From assembly GCA_949285905.1 (NCBI GenBank), contig CASDZV010000025.1, forward strand, positions 1 to 64,000: 64,000 bases of DNA, in the 5' to 3' direction. Below the pieces are notes generated by a model that worked only from the letters and a program-made list of their open reading frames with translations, was not told the DNA's origin and did no database searches. The DNA is from an uncultured Spirochaetales bacterium. Its GTDB lineage: Bacteria; Spirochaetota; Spirochaetia; Sphaerochaetales; Sphaerochaetaceae. Shown here one piece after another: positions 8,736 through 17,263 of the stretch. Each line of letters begins with the position of its first letter. The stretch's first letter is position 1. The translations under genes were made by a program, and so were the position numbers.

Positions 8736-9301
8736 AGTACGTAGCTATCGATTTCGAGACAGCTTCTGCCTCTTCAGATAGTGCATGTTCAGTGGGACTG
8801 GTCAGAATGAATGAGGAAGGAGAAGTGGAGGATACTTTCTACTCCCTCATTCAGCCCCGGTGCCCAGTTTTTGATCCCCGGTGCTTTGCTGTACATCATC
8901 TTGACCCTCTTTCCATCATGAACGCTCCATCAATTGCCTTGATTTGGCCTGAAATGCATGATTTCATAGGATCTTTTCCTCTTGTTGCACATAATGCGCG
9001 CTTTGATATCTCTGTTCTCAGAGCTTCCCTTGCTTCCTGGAATATTGAGCCCTGCCATAATGAGTATTACTGCACGCTTTCCCTCTCTCGGAGGCTGTGG
9101 AAAGGGAAGCGCTCTTACCGTCTGACAGCGCTTGCGGAGGAAATGGGCTGGGAATATGAAGCGCATAATGCCCTTGCAGACAGCGTCATATGCGGTCGTT
9201 TGTTCTCTCGTCTATGCGGAAGAGCACTTTTTGATGATGAGAGCGCAGCACGGTTCTTCCATCGTGTTTATCGCGATGGAAGTTATCCTAAGCACGTCTG
9301 A
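8732..9301 (+). CDS. DnaQ-like 3'-5' exonuclease (DEDDh)
   Basis: 189 aa, a stand-alone DEDDh exonuclease domain. The catalytic motifs are YVAIDFETAS (DxE), LVAHNARFDISVL and HNALADSVICGRLF (H and D). Proteins of this size act in DNA repair or RNA trimming rather than as full polymerase III epsilon subunits, which carry a C-terminal polymerase-binding tail. It is the last gene of the manA-cyuA-exonuclease run with an ATGA overlap to cyuA. It meets the PAP2 gene tail to tail with no gap and no clear terminator. Confidence 0.87.
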   Translation: MKYVAIDFETASASSDSACSVGLVRMNEEGEVEDTFYSLIQPRCPVFDPRCFAVHHLDPLSIMNAPSIALIWPEMHDFIGSFPLVAHNARFDISVLRASLASWNIEPCHNEYYCTLSLSRRLWKGKRSYRLTALAEEMGWEYEAHNALADSVICGRLFSRLCGRALFDDESAARFFHRVYRDGSYPKHV

Positions 9302-10204
9302 TCATCCTTCTTTTTCCATCATTCCTATCTTTACTGCAATGAGCGGGTAGATGTAGATGCACCATAGTCCAAGCATGAAATAGATTGCAAACGATGTGAA
9401 TGCCTTCGGAGCTGGTATAAGGAAGATTACAACGGCAATCACAGCCGTTGAGATGACTCCAGAAACAAAGCGGAGTATCTTCATCCCGATGCTTCCTTCT
9501 TCTGAGGTTGACCTTACTGTTTTCCTCTCTAGGTAGAACCCCAGCATCGCGGAGCCTGTTATCGCTGCATTGGACATCAGGTCTTCGAATGCTACCGGGT
9601 CTATATCTGTGACAGAGAGCATCACTGCAAGAACAGCAGCTGTTGAAGAAGCTATGATACCATAGGTGAATGTGAAGACCAGGAAGGCATGCTTTGTGTC
9701 ATATAACCGCAGCATCAAAGGTGTGAGTATACATCCGGCAGCAAGTCCTATGAGACTTCCGGCAGTGACGTCAAGTGGCCAGTGTACGCCCAGAACAAGT
9801 CGCGACAGCGGGACTGCTATGATAGGAATAATGCACAGCGCTGTTGCCCACTTCTTCCATGCTACGACAATGATTGAAGAGTAGAATGCGCCTGATGTGG
9901 TGCTGTGCCCTGATGGAAAAGAGTAGCCTGTTGCGGTTTCGATACGATCACCTTCAATCAGTTCCGGGTATGCCTGAAATGGTCTGGGGATGCGGAATAC
10001 AGCTTTCAGAATCTGAGAGACGATAAGCCCTGAAAGCAGCGATGTGATGATCGCAAATGCTTTCTTGCGGCTGCAGCACCAGAGAAGAACCATGATAATA
10101 AGAAGAGGTATTGCGATTTCCCCGAACATTGATACCACGTTGGCAATTGCCTGGATAAGCGGAGTCCGGATGTTCTGGAAGAAGAGCATGATATCAAGCT
10201 GCAT
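9302..10204 (-). CDS. PAP2 (type 2 phosphatidic acid phosphatase) family membrane protein
   Basis: 300 aa, with about eight hydrophobic segments. The three PAP2 catalytic motifs are in order: KAVFRIPRP (about residue 65), SFPSGHSTTS (about 95, catalytic His) and SRLVLGVHWPLDV (about 140). The enzyme would dephosphorylate a lipid phosphate such as phosphatidate, diacylglycerol pyrophosphate or undecaprenyl pyrophosphate at the membrane. The C-terminal half is an extra transmembrane region of unknown role, longer than minimal PAP2 enzymes. It overlaps the DMT transporter gene upstream by 11 bases, so the two form one transcript. Confidence 0.88.
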   Translation of the reverse strand: MQLDIMLFFQNIRTPLIQAIANVVSMFGEIAIPLLIIMVLLWCCSRKKAFAIITSLLSGLIVSQILKAVFRIPRPFQAYPELIEGDRIETATGYSFPSGHSTTSGAFYSSIIVVAWKKWATALCIIPIIAVPLSRLVLGVHWPLDVTAGSLIGLAAGCILTPLMLRLYDTKHAFLVFTFTYGIIASSTAAVLAVMLSVTDIDPVAFEDLMSNAAITGSAMLGFYLERKTVRSTSEEGSIGMKILRFVSGVISTAVIAVVIFLIPAPKAFTSFAIYFMLGLWCIYIYPLIAVKIGMMEKEG

Positions 10205-11063
10205 GAGAATTCTCCTTTTTCCCTAACAGGAACATTGACAGAGCCATTGCGATTATTATCCCGTATCCGATGAAGCTTAGCGCATCTGGAATCTGGGCAA
10301 AGATAATCCAGCCGAAAAGAGCAGAGAATATGACCTGCGAGTAATCATATACTGAAATCTCCCTCGCTGGCGCGAAACTGTACGCTGCCGTGATCGAGAA
10401 CTGGCCGCCAGCGGCTGCAAGACCTGCAAATAGCAGTGAAGCAAGCTGTAGAGCAGAGAGCGGGTGATAGTCGAGAACGATGAACGGGACAGTCACAAGT
10501 GTGGAGAATGCTGAGAAAAACAGCACGATAACAGGTCCTTTCACTCCTTTTTTTCCTAGCGCACGGACACAGGTATAAGCCGCTCCTGCGCCCAAGCCCC
10601 CTATGAAACCTATTATGGAAGCAAAGAGATTAGTGTTCTCAAATGTGGGTTTTATGACAAAAAGCGAACCGATGAACGCTCCTATGACGATGATTGCAGT
10701 CTTCATGGAAAGCTTTTCTCTGAGGAAGATAAACGAGAAAATCAGTGTGAAGAACGGAGACATCTTGTTAAGCATTGTCGCATCTGAGAGTATCAGATGA
10801 TCGACAGCGTAGAAGTTGCCGAGAATACCGAGCGTCCCGAACGCAGACCGCATCAGAAGCAGTGGTATATTTTCTTTCTTTATATGGATATCTTCTCTGT
10901 TTTTCAGGACAAGAACCAATGCCACGATAGCTGCTATGAAGTTCCTGAAAAAACTCTTTTCTATTGATGGAATATCTCCTGCCAGCCTCACGAACATGTT
11001 CATCAGCGCGAAGCAGAAAGCAGAAGAAAGAATGCACATTATTCCTTTTGCTCTTCTGTCCAT
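10194..11063 (-). CDS. EamA/DMT superfamily transporter
   Basis: 289 aa, ten predicted helices made of two EamA repeats, opening RRAKGIMCILSSAFCFALMN, which is typical of RhaT/YdcZ-like drug/metabolite transporters. Probable role is export of a small metabolite or amino acid; the substrate cannot be read from sequence. It is first in a two-gene operon with the PAP2 phosphatase. Its ATG lies 6 nt after a -10 box with a well-spaced -35, so the mRNA is predicted to be leaderless; no ribosome-binding site is present. Confidence 0.87.
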   Translation of the reverse strand: MDRRAKGIMCILSSAFCFALMNMFVRLAGDIPSIEKSFFRNFIAAIVALVLVLKNREDIHIKKENIPLLLMRSAFGTLGILGNFYAVDHLILSDATMLNKMSPFFTLIFSFIFLREKLSMKTAIIVIGAFIGSLFVIKPTFENTNLFASIIGFIGGLGAGAAYTCVRALGKKGVKGPVIVLFFSAFSTLVTVPFIVLDYHPLSALQLASLLFAGLAAAGGQFSITAAYSFAPAREISVYDYSQVIFSALFGWIIFAQIPDALSFIGYGIIIAMALSMFLLGKKENSHAA

Positions 11064-11069
11064 GGCTAG

Positions 11070-11098
11070 AGTTTAGCAATCGACAATGCCCATGTAAA
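11070..11098 (-). promoter_or_regulatory. Promoter of the DMT transporter gene, predicts a leaderless mRNA
   Basis: On the minus strand TTTACA (11098-11093), a 17-nt spacer ending TGC, then TAAACT (11075-11070), then 6 nt (CTAGCC) and the ATG at 11063. Both boxes are one or two changes from consensus, and the TG of an extended -10 is present. Confidence 0.6.
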
Positions 11099-11143
11099 GT
11101 GAACCTGTGTTTCAAAAAAAGCAGCAATGTAATATTTTCTTGC

Positions 11144-11171
11144 TTGAAAACATTGATTTTCCAGATAAAAT
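11144..11171 (+). promoter_or_regulatory. Probable promoter of the TRAP transporter operon
   Basis: TTGAAA (11144-11149), 16-nt spacer, TAAAAT (11166-11171). Transcription would begin near 11178 and leave a leader of about 70 nt before dctP, ending in a strong AGGAGG. No riboswitch fold is recognised in the leader. Confidence 0.45.
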
Positions 11172-11247
11172 CATACTAAATAATTAGGAGCTCTTTCTGT
11201 ATTGATAGGAAGAGACTTTGCTTCTATTTTCCACAAAGGAGGAAATC

Positions 11248-12249
11248 ATGAAGAAGTTTGCAGTACTGCTTCTTGTAGCAGTCGCTATGATGATGCCACT
11301 CTTTGCTAGCGGTAGCAAGGAGGGTGGACAGACAGTTCTCACACTTTCAGAAGTTCACGCTGAAGGATATCCGACAACACTTGCTGACTATGAGTTTGCT
11401 CGCCTTGTTGAGGAAAGAACAGAAGGTAGAATCAAGATTGAAGTCTACTCAGGTGGAACTCTCTATGGTGAAGAGACTGGATCAATTGAAGCTCTTCAGA
11501 TTGGCGACCTTGCTTTCGCTCGTGTTTCTGCTTCCCCTGTCGCTTCCTATGTTCCGGCTCTTAACGTTATCCAGCTTCCTTATCTCTACAGAGATGGTGA
11601 GCACATGTGGCAGGTTCTCAACAGCGAAATCGGACAGAACATGCTTGATGAGATTCAGGCTTCCGGATCTGGTCTCGTAGGTCTTTGCTACTATGACGCT
11701 GGTGCTAGAAACTTCTACACAAAGACTCCTGTTACATGCGTAGAGGACATGGCTGGTCTCAAGATCAGACTCCAGAACAACGCAATGATGGTTGAGATGG
11801 TTCAGCTTCTTGGCGGTAATGGTGTCACAGGTATTGGTCCTAACGATGTTTACTCAGCTATCCAGCAGGGAACAATCGATGGCGCAGAGAACAACTGGCC
11901 TACATACGAGTCAATGGGCGACTATCAGGTAGCTCCATACTTCGTACTTGATGGACACACAAGAGTTCCTGAGATTCTTCTTGCTTCTGAAACAGTTCTC
12001 GAGACACTTGATCCAGCTGACGTTGAGATCATCAAAGAGTGTGCAAAAGAGACACAGGCTTATGAGATTGAGCAGTGGGCACTCCGCGAGCAGTCTTCTG
12101 AGGAGAAGGTTACTTCTGAGGGTGTAACTGTCACAGAGCTTTCTGCTGACGAGCTTGCAAAGTTCCAGGAGAGAATGACTCCGATTTACGAGAAGTATGG
12201 TGCTGGATACGAGGATCTCATCGCTCAGATCCAGAACACAGGACTTTAA
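11248..12249 (+). CDS. dctP: TRAP transporter substrate-binding protein (DctP family)
   Basis: 333 aa with a cleavable leader (MKKFAVLLLVAVAMMMPLFA, then SGSKEGG). It binds a carboxylate or sugar-acid ligand outside the inner membrane and hands it to the DctQ-DctM permease. DctP-family features are the EGRIKIEVY region, KIRLQNNAMMVEMVQLLG with the ligand-contacting Arg, and AIQQGTIDGAENNWPTYES. The start at 11248 sits behind AGGAGGAAATC; an in-frame ATG 30 nt upstream has no such site. Cleavage after FA leaves a soluble N-terminus, since no lipobox cysteine is present. A stable hairpin follows the stop, which may protect this part of the mRNA. Ligand unknown. Confidence 0.93.
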   Translation: MKKFAVLLLVAVAMMMPLFASGSKEGGQTVLTLSEVHAEGYPTTLADYEFARLVEERTEGRIKIEVYSGGTLYGEETGSIEALQIGDLAFARVSASPVASYVPALNVIQLPYLYRDGEHMWQVLNSEIGQNMLDEIQASGSGLVGLCYYDAGARNFYTKTPVTCVEDMAGLKIRLQNNAMMVEMVQLLGGNGVTGIGPNDVYSAIQQGTIDGAENNWPTYESMGDYQVAPYFVLDGHTRVPEILLASETVLETLDPADVEIIKECAKETQAYEIEQWALREQSSEEKVTSEGVTVTELSADELAKFQERMTPIYEKYGAGYEDLIAQIQNTGL

Positions 12250-12261
12250 TTAAAAGCTTAT

Positions 12262-12300
12262 GCCAGAGATTGGGGAGTAACTTATGCTCCCCAATTCGGC
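12262..12300 (+). promoter_or_regulatory. Intercistronic hairpin between dctP and dctQ
   Basis: ATTGGGGAG and CTCCCCAAT form a perfect 9-bp stem with a 9-nt loop (12269-12295); flanking GCC and GGC could extend it. Only CTTTTAT follows, so termination would be partial. Such hairpins after binding-protein genes stabilise the upstream mRNA or let through only part of transcription, giving more binding protein than permease. Confidence 0.65.
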
Positions 12301-12319
12301 TTTTATAGGGAGGCGGACA

Positions 12320-12982
12320 ATGTCCGATTCAAAGATCAGGAGATATCTCCTGGAAAACAAACTGGCAATTGACAAATCCCAGTATAAGGATGGCAAGATT
12401 CCAGCCAGAGCATATGTAATGCTTGTGAATCACTGGTGCCATAAGCTTATTCTGACGATTTCCCAGATTGCTGTAATTGTCATGCTCTGTATTGTTTTCT
12501 TTAACGTCGTTCTGCGTTATTGCTTCAATTCAGGTATTGGTGCGGTGGATGAGGTTGCAAGACTTCTTGTCACACTCTTCACATTTCTCGCTTGTGCTAT
12601 TGGTGTTAGAGACCATATGCATATTTCCGTCACAATTGTTTATAACAAGCTTCAGAAGGGCGGCAAGATGCGTAAGTTCATGGATGTGCTCTCAGACGTT
12701 GCAACACTTCTCTGCGGTATCTTCCTTCTCTACTATGGCACGATGTATATCGTAAGACTTAAGCCGGGCTTCCTGCCTATGACTGGTCTTCCTACATGGA
12801 TTCAGTATATTCCAGCCCCACTTGGTGGATTCGTTGTAACATTTGACTCCATCCTCTTCCTCACAGGTCTTATCAAACCAGATGATCTTCTTTATTCAGA
12901 GCCAGAGGTTGATTACGAGGAACTTGTAAAACAGCAGGCAGCAGAGGCTGCAGCAGCTTCAAATAAGGGAGGTAAGAACTGA
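12320..12982 (+). CDS. dctQ: TRAP transporter small permease subunit (DctQ family)
   Basis: 220 aa. Four hydrophobic segments lie between residues about 35 and 185, with the DctQ pattern FFNVVLRYCFNSGIGAVDEVARLLV and RDHMHISVTIVY. The C-terminal tail is cytoplasmic and rich in Glu and Ala. I start at ATG 12320, which has GGGAGG 8 nt upstream; the longer reading frame starts inside the hairpin. The subunit bridges the binding protein and the large permease. The stop overlaps the dctM start (ATGA). Confidence 0.9.
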   Translation: MSDSKIRRYLLENKLAIDKSQYKDGKIPARAYVMLVNHWCHKLILTISQIAVIVMLCIVFFNVVLRYCFNSGIGAVDEVARLLVTLFTFLACAIGVRDHMHISVTIVYNKLQKGGKMRKFMDVLSDVATLLCGIFLLYYGTMYIVRLKPGFLPMTGLPTWIQYIPAPLGGFVVTFDSILFLTGLIKPDDLLYSEPEVDYEELVKQQAAEAAAASNKGGKN

Positions 12983-14367
12983 TGAACGGTATTGCTACAC
13001 TTGTGCTTATCGGTGGCTTCTTCCTTCTGATGGCATTTAAGATTCCTGTAACATTCTCCATGCTCCTTGCAGCTATTGGATCAATGTTCTTCGTTCCGCT
13101 TGCTAACCCGACCACGATGGTCAGAATGATGATTGATGGTGTCAGCAACTTCACGATGCTCGCAATCCCGTTCTTCATCGTCATGGGTGAGATAATGGCG
13201 GCGGGCCAGATTTCAGATAAGATTGTTGACCTTGCAAACCTTGTTGTCGGTCGTTTCCGCGGTGGTCTTGCATATGTTAACTGTATTGACTCAATGTTCT
13301 TCGGTGGTATCTCTGGTTCAGCTGTTGCTGATGTATCATCACTTGGATCTGTTGTTATTCCAATGATGGTCAAGCAGGGCTATGACAGAGAATTCACAGT
13401 TGGTCTTACTGTTACAACTGCTTGTCAGGGTGTTCTCATCCCGCCATCACACAACATGGTTATCTATGCTCTTGCAGCTGGAACAGGTGTCTCAATCGGA
13501 CAGCTCTTCTATGCAGGTTTCGCTCCTGGAATCTGTCTTGGACTTGGCTTCATGCTCATGTGCTTCCTTCTTGGAAAGAGATATAACTTCCCGAAGGGAG
13601 AGAAGATGTTCAAGGACGACAAGGTCCGCTGGATTGGTTTTGGCGATTCAGCCCAGAGTGGCAAGCTTCCTGAGGGTGAAGGCTGGATCAGCTTCGGCAA
13701 GATCAGACTTGGAAACTGCATGAAGGTTCTTCTCAGCGCTATCCTTCCTATGATGACTCTTGTTATCATTCTTGTTGGAACCGGTGCTGGCGTCTTCACT
13801 GCAACTGAAAGCTCTGCTGTTGCTTGTTTCTACACATTCATTCTCACATACTTCATCTTCCGTGCAGATAAGATCAAGAACTTCTTCAAGGTCATCAAGA
13901 ACTCTCTGAAGACACTTGCTGTTGTTCTTACTCTTATTGCTACAGCTAAAGCATTTGCATACATGATGACACTGCTCAGAATACCTAACGCTATCACAAA
14001 TGCGCTTATCGGCTTCTCTGACAATCCGTATGTGATTTTCCTTATTATCAATATTCTGCTTCTCATCCTTGGATGCTTCATGGATATGGCTCCGCTCATC
14101 ATGATCATGACGCCAATCCTTCTTCCTGTTGTTCAGAAGCTTGGAATGACTGATATCCACTTCGGTATCATGCTTATCTTCAACCTTGCTATCGGACTCT
14201 GTACACCTCCTGTAGGTTCTGCGCTTTTCGTTGGCTGTGCTGTAGGTAAGACGACACTTGAGAGCACTGCTAAGAAGATGCTTCCGCTCTTTGCTACGAT
14301 GGTTGTTCTTCTTCTTGTGTTCACTTATGTGCCGTTTATTTTCAGGATTCCGCTTTTCGGATATTGA
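12982..14367 (+). CDS. dctM: TRAP transporter large permease subunit (DctM family)
   Basis: 461 aa, twelve or more predicted helices. DctM landmarks are FSMLLAAIGS, FFIVMGEIMAAG, FFGGISGSAVADVSSLGSVVIP and PPSHNMVIYALAAG, with a second matching half (DMAPLIMIMTPILLP, TPPVGSALFVGCAV). A loop of about 60 residues in the middle (around 205-245, rich in Lys, Gly and Asp) is longer than in many DctM proteins. It forms the Na+-coupled channel of the transporter. A strong terminator closes the operon 10 nt after the stop. Confidence 0.92.
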   Translation: MNGIATLVLIGGFFLLMAFKIPVTFSMLLAAIGSMFFVPLANPTTMVRMMIDGVSNFTMLAIPFFIVMGEIMAAGQISDKIVDLANLVVGRFRGGLAYVNCIDSMFFGGISGSAVADVSSLGSVVIPMMVKQGYDREFTVGLTVTTACQGVLIPPSHNMVIYALAAGTGVSIGQLFYAGFAPGICLGLGFMLMCFLLGKRYNFPKGEKMFKDDKVRWIGFGDSAQSGKLPEGEGWISFGKIRLGNCMKVLLSAILPMMTLVIILVGTGAGVFTATESSAVACFYTFILTYFIFRADKIKNFFKVIKNSLKTLAVVLTLIATAKAFAYMMTLLRIPNAITNALIGFSDNPYVIFLIINILLLILGCFMDMAPLIMIMTPILLPVVQKLGMTDIHFGIMLIFNLAIGLCTPPVGSALFVGCAVGKTTLESTAKKMLPLFATMVVLLLVFTYVPFIFRIPLFGY

Positions 14368-14376
14368 TGATATCCA

Positions 14377-14402
14377 GCCCGCTTCGGCGGGCACATTTTT
14401 TG
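14377..14402 (+). terminator. Terminator of the TRAP operon
   Basis: GCCCGC-TTCG-GCGGGC, a 6-bp GC stem with a stable UUCG loop, then ACATTTTTTG. The trkA start codon comes only 17 nt later, so trkA must use either readthrough or a promoter hidden inside or before the hairpin. Confidence 0.85.
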
Positions 14403-14418
14403 TTTTCTTTGGAGTACT

Positions 14419-15777
14419 ATGAATGTATTGATTATCGGAGCAGGCAGAAGAGGAGTCCGCATTGGCCGTCATCTTGCGGCAGAAGGCTCTTCAATAACCT
14501 ATCTCGACAGATCCATATCAAAGTGCCGCGATGCAGAAGCGAAAGTAGACTGTCTTGCTGTATGTGGTTCCGGAACGGATCTTGCAAAGCTGAAAGAAGC
14601 TGGAGCTGAGAAAGCAGATACTGTCATTGCAGTAACCGATTCTGATGAAGTCAACATCGTTGCCTGTGGTATTGTTGCTACAGAGTTCCCGAACGTTGTC
14701 AACACAATTGCAGCCATCAGGTCTGCAGGTTATCTAGGAGAAGAGGGGCTTCCTCCTCGTATACTCGGTATAACCCATATCATCAACCCGGATCAGGAAG
14801 GTGCACAGCGCATTCTCGATACCATTCACTATGGCCTTTACCGCGACACTCTCATTTTCCCTGGTACTGATTTCATGATCTTCACTGTTTCGGAAGGACA
14901 GGGCAGTATCAGACGCGGTGAGAAAGTTTTTGAGATACGTAAACGCATTAAAGAGAACTTTGTTGTTGCTGCCGTCTACAGAAGGGGCAAGGTTATAATT
15001 CCGACAGGAGACACGGAAGTGCGGCAGGGCGATATTCTCGTCTTCATCACAGACAGTGACAAGGCATATATCGATCTCAGCGGTACTCCTGAACGAGAGA
15101 TTTACCATGAGCCCGATGATATTGTCATCCTCGGTGCTACCAGGGTCACACGTTTCCTTTTATACGCATTCTCTCCGAAAGAGAGGAAGCATATCAGGCT
15201 TGTTGAGAAGGATGAGACTGCTGCGAAAGAGTTCGCGGCGCTTTTCCCTGAAGCAACTGTCCTCAACGCTTCTATTACTGATGAAAGTATCTGGGAGGAT
15301 GAGGATCTTGCAGGCGCAGATCTCTTCATAAGTCTTACAGATAATGATGAGCTTAATATTGTCACATCTGGTTATGCCAAGCGTATCGGTACAGGGAAAG
15401 CAATAGCACTTGTGAAGTCAAATACGAACTACAGTCAGTTCGCACTCTCCCTTGGCGTTGATGTCGCGCTCTCCATCACGGACGTTACCGTAGATTCTCT
15501 GATCCGCTATCTCCGTGGAGATGGAATTTCAGCAATGCACACGCTCTTTGATGGCGAGTTGGAAGTTTATGAGTACGTCGTTCAGGACACATTCCCATTC
15601 CTTGGGAAAAAACTGAAAGACATACATTTCAAGAGCAGAGTTGTCATCGCAGGCGTTAAAAAAGAGGATGGGACAGCGCTCGTTCCTGATGGTGAATATA
15701 CATTCACAGAAGGGGATAGGGTTATCCTTTCTATCCGCCATGATGACAGTGGCTATCTCAAGGAGCTGTTTCTCTGA
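14419..15777 (+). CDS. trkA: Trk potassium uptake system NAD-binding subunit TrkA
   Basis: 452 aa, the normal full length, with two RCK units, each an N-terminal Rossmann part (first: VLIIGAGRRGVRIGRHLA, second: IVILGATRVTRFLLYAF) and a C-terminal TrkA-C part. The second glycine motif is weaker than the first. It sits on the cytoplasmic face of TrkH and gates K+ uptake in response to nucleotide. TTTGGAG lies before the ATG, and the stop overlaps the trkH start, so the two subunits are made together. Confidence 0.95.
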   Translation: MNVLIIGAGRRGVRIGRHLAAEGSSITYLDRSISKCRDAEAKVDCLAVCGSGTDLAKLKEAGAEKADTVIAVTDSDEVNIVACGIVATEFPNVVNTIAAIRSAGYLGEEGLPPRILGITHIINPDQEGAQRILDTIHYGLYRDTLIFPGTDFMIFTVSEGQGSIRRGEKVFEIRKRIKENFVVAAVYRRGKVIIPTGDTEVRQGDILVFITDSDKAYIDLSGTPEREIYHEPDDIVILGATRVTRFLLYAFSPKERKHIRLVEKDETAAKEFAALFPEATVLNASITDESIWEDEDLAGADLFISLTDNDELNIVTSGYAKRIGTGKAIALVKSNTNYSQFALSLGVDVALSITDVTVDSLIRYLRGDGISAMHTLFDGELEVYEYVVQDTFPFLGKKLKDIHFKSRVVIAGVKKEDGTALVPDGEYTFTEGDRVILSIRHDDSGYLKELFL

Positions 15778-17228
15778 TGCATATTAAGTCTGTCCTTAGA
15801 TTCTTAGCTCTTATTCAGATTCTTGTCGGGATTTGTATGCTTGTGCCGTTCGCGCTTGCTTTCGTATATGACGAGAGTCAGGCAATTGAGGCTTTCACGG
15901 TAACAGAAGTAGCGATTCTTCTCTTTGCAGCAGTTGTTCTCATTGCTACACGAAAGGAGAAGATCACGATAAAGTCCCGTGACAGCTATCTGCTTGTAAC
16001 GCTTGTGTGGGTTGTTGCAACGGCGTTTGGGTCTCTGCCTCTTTATCTAACAGGAACATTTGATACTTATCTCAGCTGTTATTTTGAGATAATGTCAGGT
16101 TTTACAACAACAGGAGCAACTGCGCTCTCGTCGATTGAAGACAAGCTGAAGTCCATTCTCTTCTGGCGTGGTATGACAAACTGGCTTGGTGGTATGGGTA
16201 TTGTTGTTCTCTTTGTCGCATTGATGCCATTCATGGGATTGAAGGGAACCAGTCTTGTCAATGCAGAGTCTGTCGGTCCTACAAAGGACAAGCTGACACC
16301 GAAAATCCAGCACACAGCATTTGCACTCTGGGCGATTTATACAGTTTTCTCTGTTATACAGGTGCTGCTTCTTTGGATTGAGATACCACTTTACGATGCC
16401 GTTACTGTCATGTTCGGTACCATGGGTGCTGCAGGTTTCTCCGCAAAGAACTCCTCGATAGGGAGTTATCATTCAGCATATGTTGATATCATTGTCACGA
16501 TTTTCATGATTATTGCGGGATCTAACTTCGCACTTTATTTCAAAGCTATCCGTGGTCATCTCCGGGATGCTGTGAAAGATAAGGAGCTGAGGCTCTATCT
16601 TGCTATTATCACTCTGTTCTCGGTGATGATTGCTCTCGACGTCGCTGATACCTATGGAAGTTTTCTCACAGCTTTAAGATATGCTGCATTCCATGTTGCT
16701 TCCATCATCACAACAACTGGTTTTGCGACATACGACTACAATTTCTGGCCGCAGTTCTCAAAGACACTTCTGGTTCTTCTTTTCTTTGTCGGAGGCTGTG
16801 CGGGATCTGCCGGTGGTGGTATAAAAGTCGTCAGAGTCGGAGCACTCGCAACCCTTGCGCGTAATGCCATCAAAAAGAGACTGCATCCTAATGCTGTGAT
16901 ACCTCTCAAGCTCGGCGATAGCAATGTTGATCAGAACACGCTTCTGGCAGTTGCTGGATTTGTCGGTGCATACATTGCTACAGGTCTTGTCGGAACAGCG
17001 ATCTATTCATTGTCCGGTTATGATTTCGAGACATGCTTCACTGCAAGTTTCCTGCTTCTGGGGAATATCGGGATTGGAATGGGCGATGTAGGTCCCGCAG
17101 GGAATTTCTCAATTTTCTCAGATGCAATCCTGACTGCAGGTTCCTTCCTGATGCTTGTCGGACGTCTGGAGCTTTTCACTGTCTTTGCACTCTTTACGAG
17201 AGATTTCTGGAAGAAATCACGGGCATAG
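15777..17228 (+). CDS. trkH: Trk potassium uptake system membrane subunit TrkH
   Basis: 483 aa, the usual size for TrkH/KtrB, with four pseudo-repeated M1-P-M2 units. Selectivity-filter segments are visible as SGFTTTGATALSS, GTMGAAGFSAKNSSIG, ITTTGFATYDYN and LGNIGIGMGDVGP. NWLGGMGIVVL matches the conserved helix after the first filter. It forms the K+ pore. The start overlaps the trkA stop (TGATG). The following hydrolase gene has its own ribosome site and a possible promoter (TGTTATACT near 17238-17246). Confidence 0.94.
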   Translation: MHIKSVLRFLALIQILVGICMLVPFALAFVYDESQAIEAFTVTEVAILLFAAVVLIATRKEKITIKSRDSYLLVTLVWVVATAFGSLPLYLTGTFDTYLSCYFEIMSGFTTTGATALSSIEDKLKSILFWRGMTNWLGGMGIVVLFVALMPFMGLKGTSLVNAESVGPTKDKLTPKIQHTAFALWAIYTVFSVIQVLLLWIEIPLYDAVTVMFGTMGAAGFSAKNSSIGSYHSAYVDIIVTIFMIIAGSNFALYFKAIRGHLRDAVKDKELRLYLAIITLFSVMIALDVADTYGSFLTALRYAAFHVASIITTTGFATYDYNFWPQFSKTLLVLLFFVGGCAGSAGGGIKVVRVGALATLARNAIKKRLHPNAVIPLKLGDSNVDQNTLLAVAGFVGAYIATGLVGTAIYSLSGYDFETCFTASFLLLGNIGIGMGDVGPAGNFSIFSDAILTAGSFLMLVGRLELFTVFALFTRDFWKKSRA

Positions 17229-17263
17229 CTGTTTTCGGTGTTATACTGTAAGTGGAGGTTTCT

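Noticed and set aside
11178-11247. Riboswitch in the dctP leader
   Set aside because: The leader is about 70 nt with only a weak CTCTTTC/GAAGAG pairing; no known riboswitch core is recognised.
13648-14472. Minus-strand 274-codon frame over dctM
   Set aside because: Low-complexity Lys/Asn/Ser-rich antisense translation of a membrane protein gene; dctM has clear family motifs.
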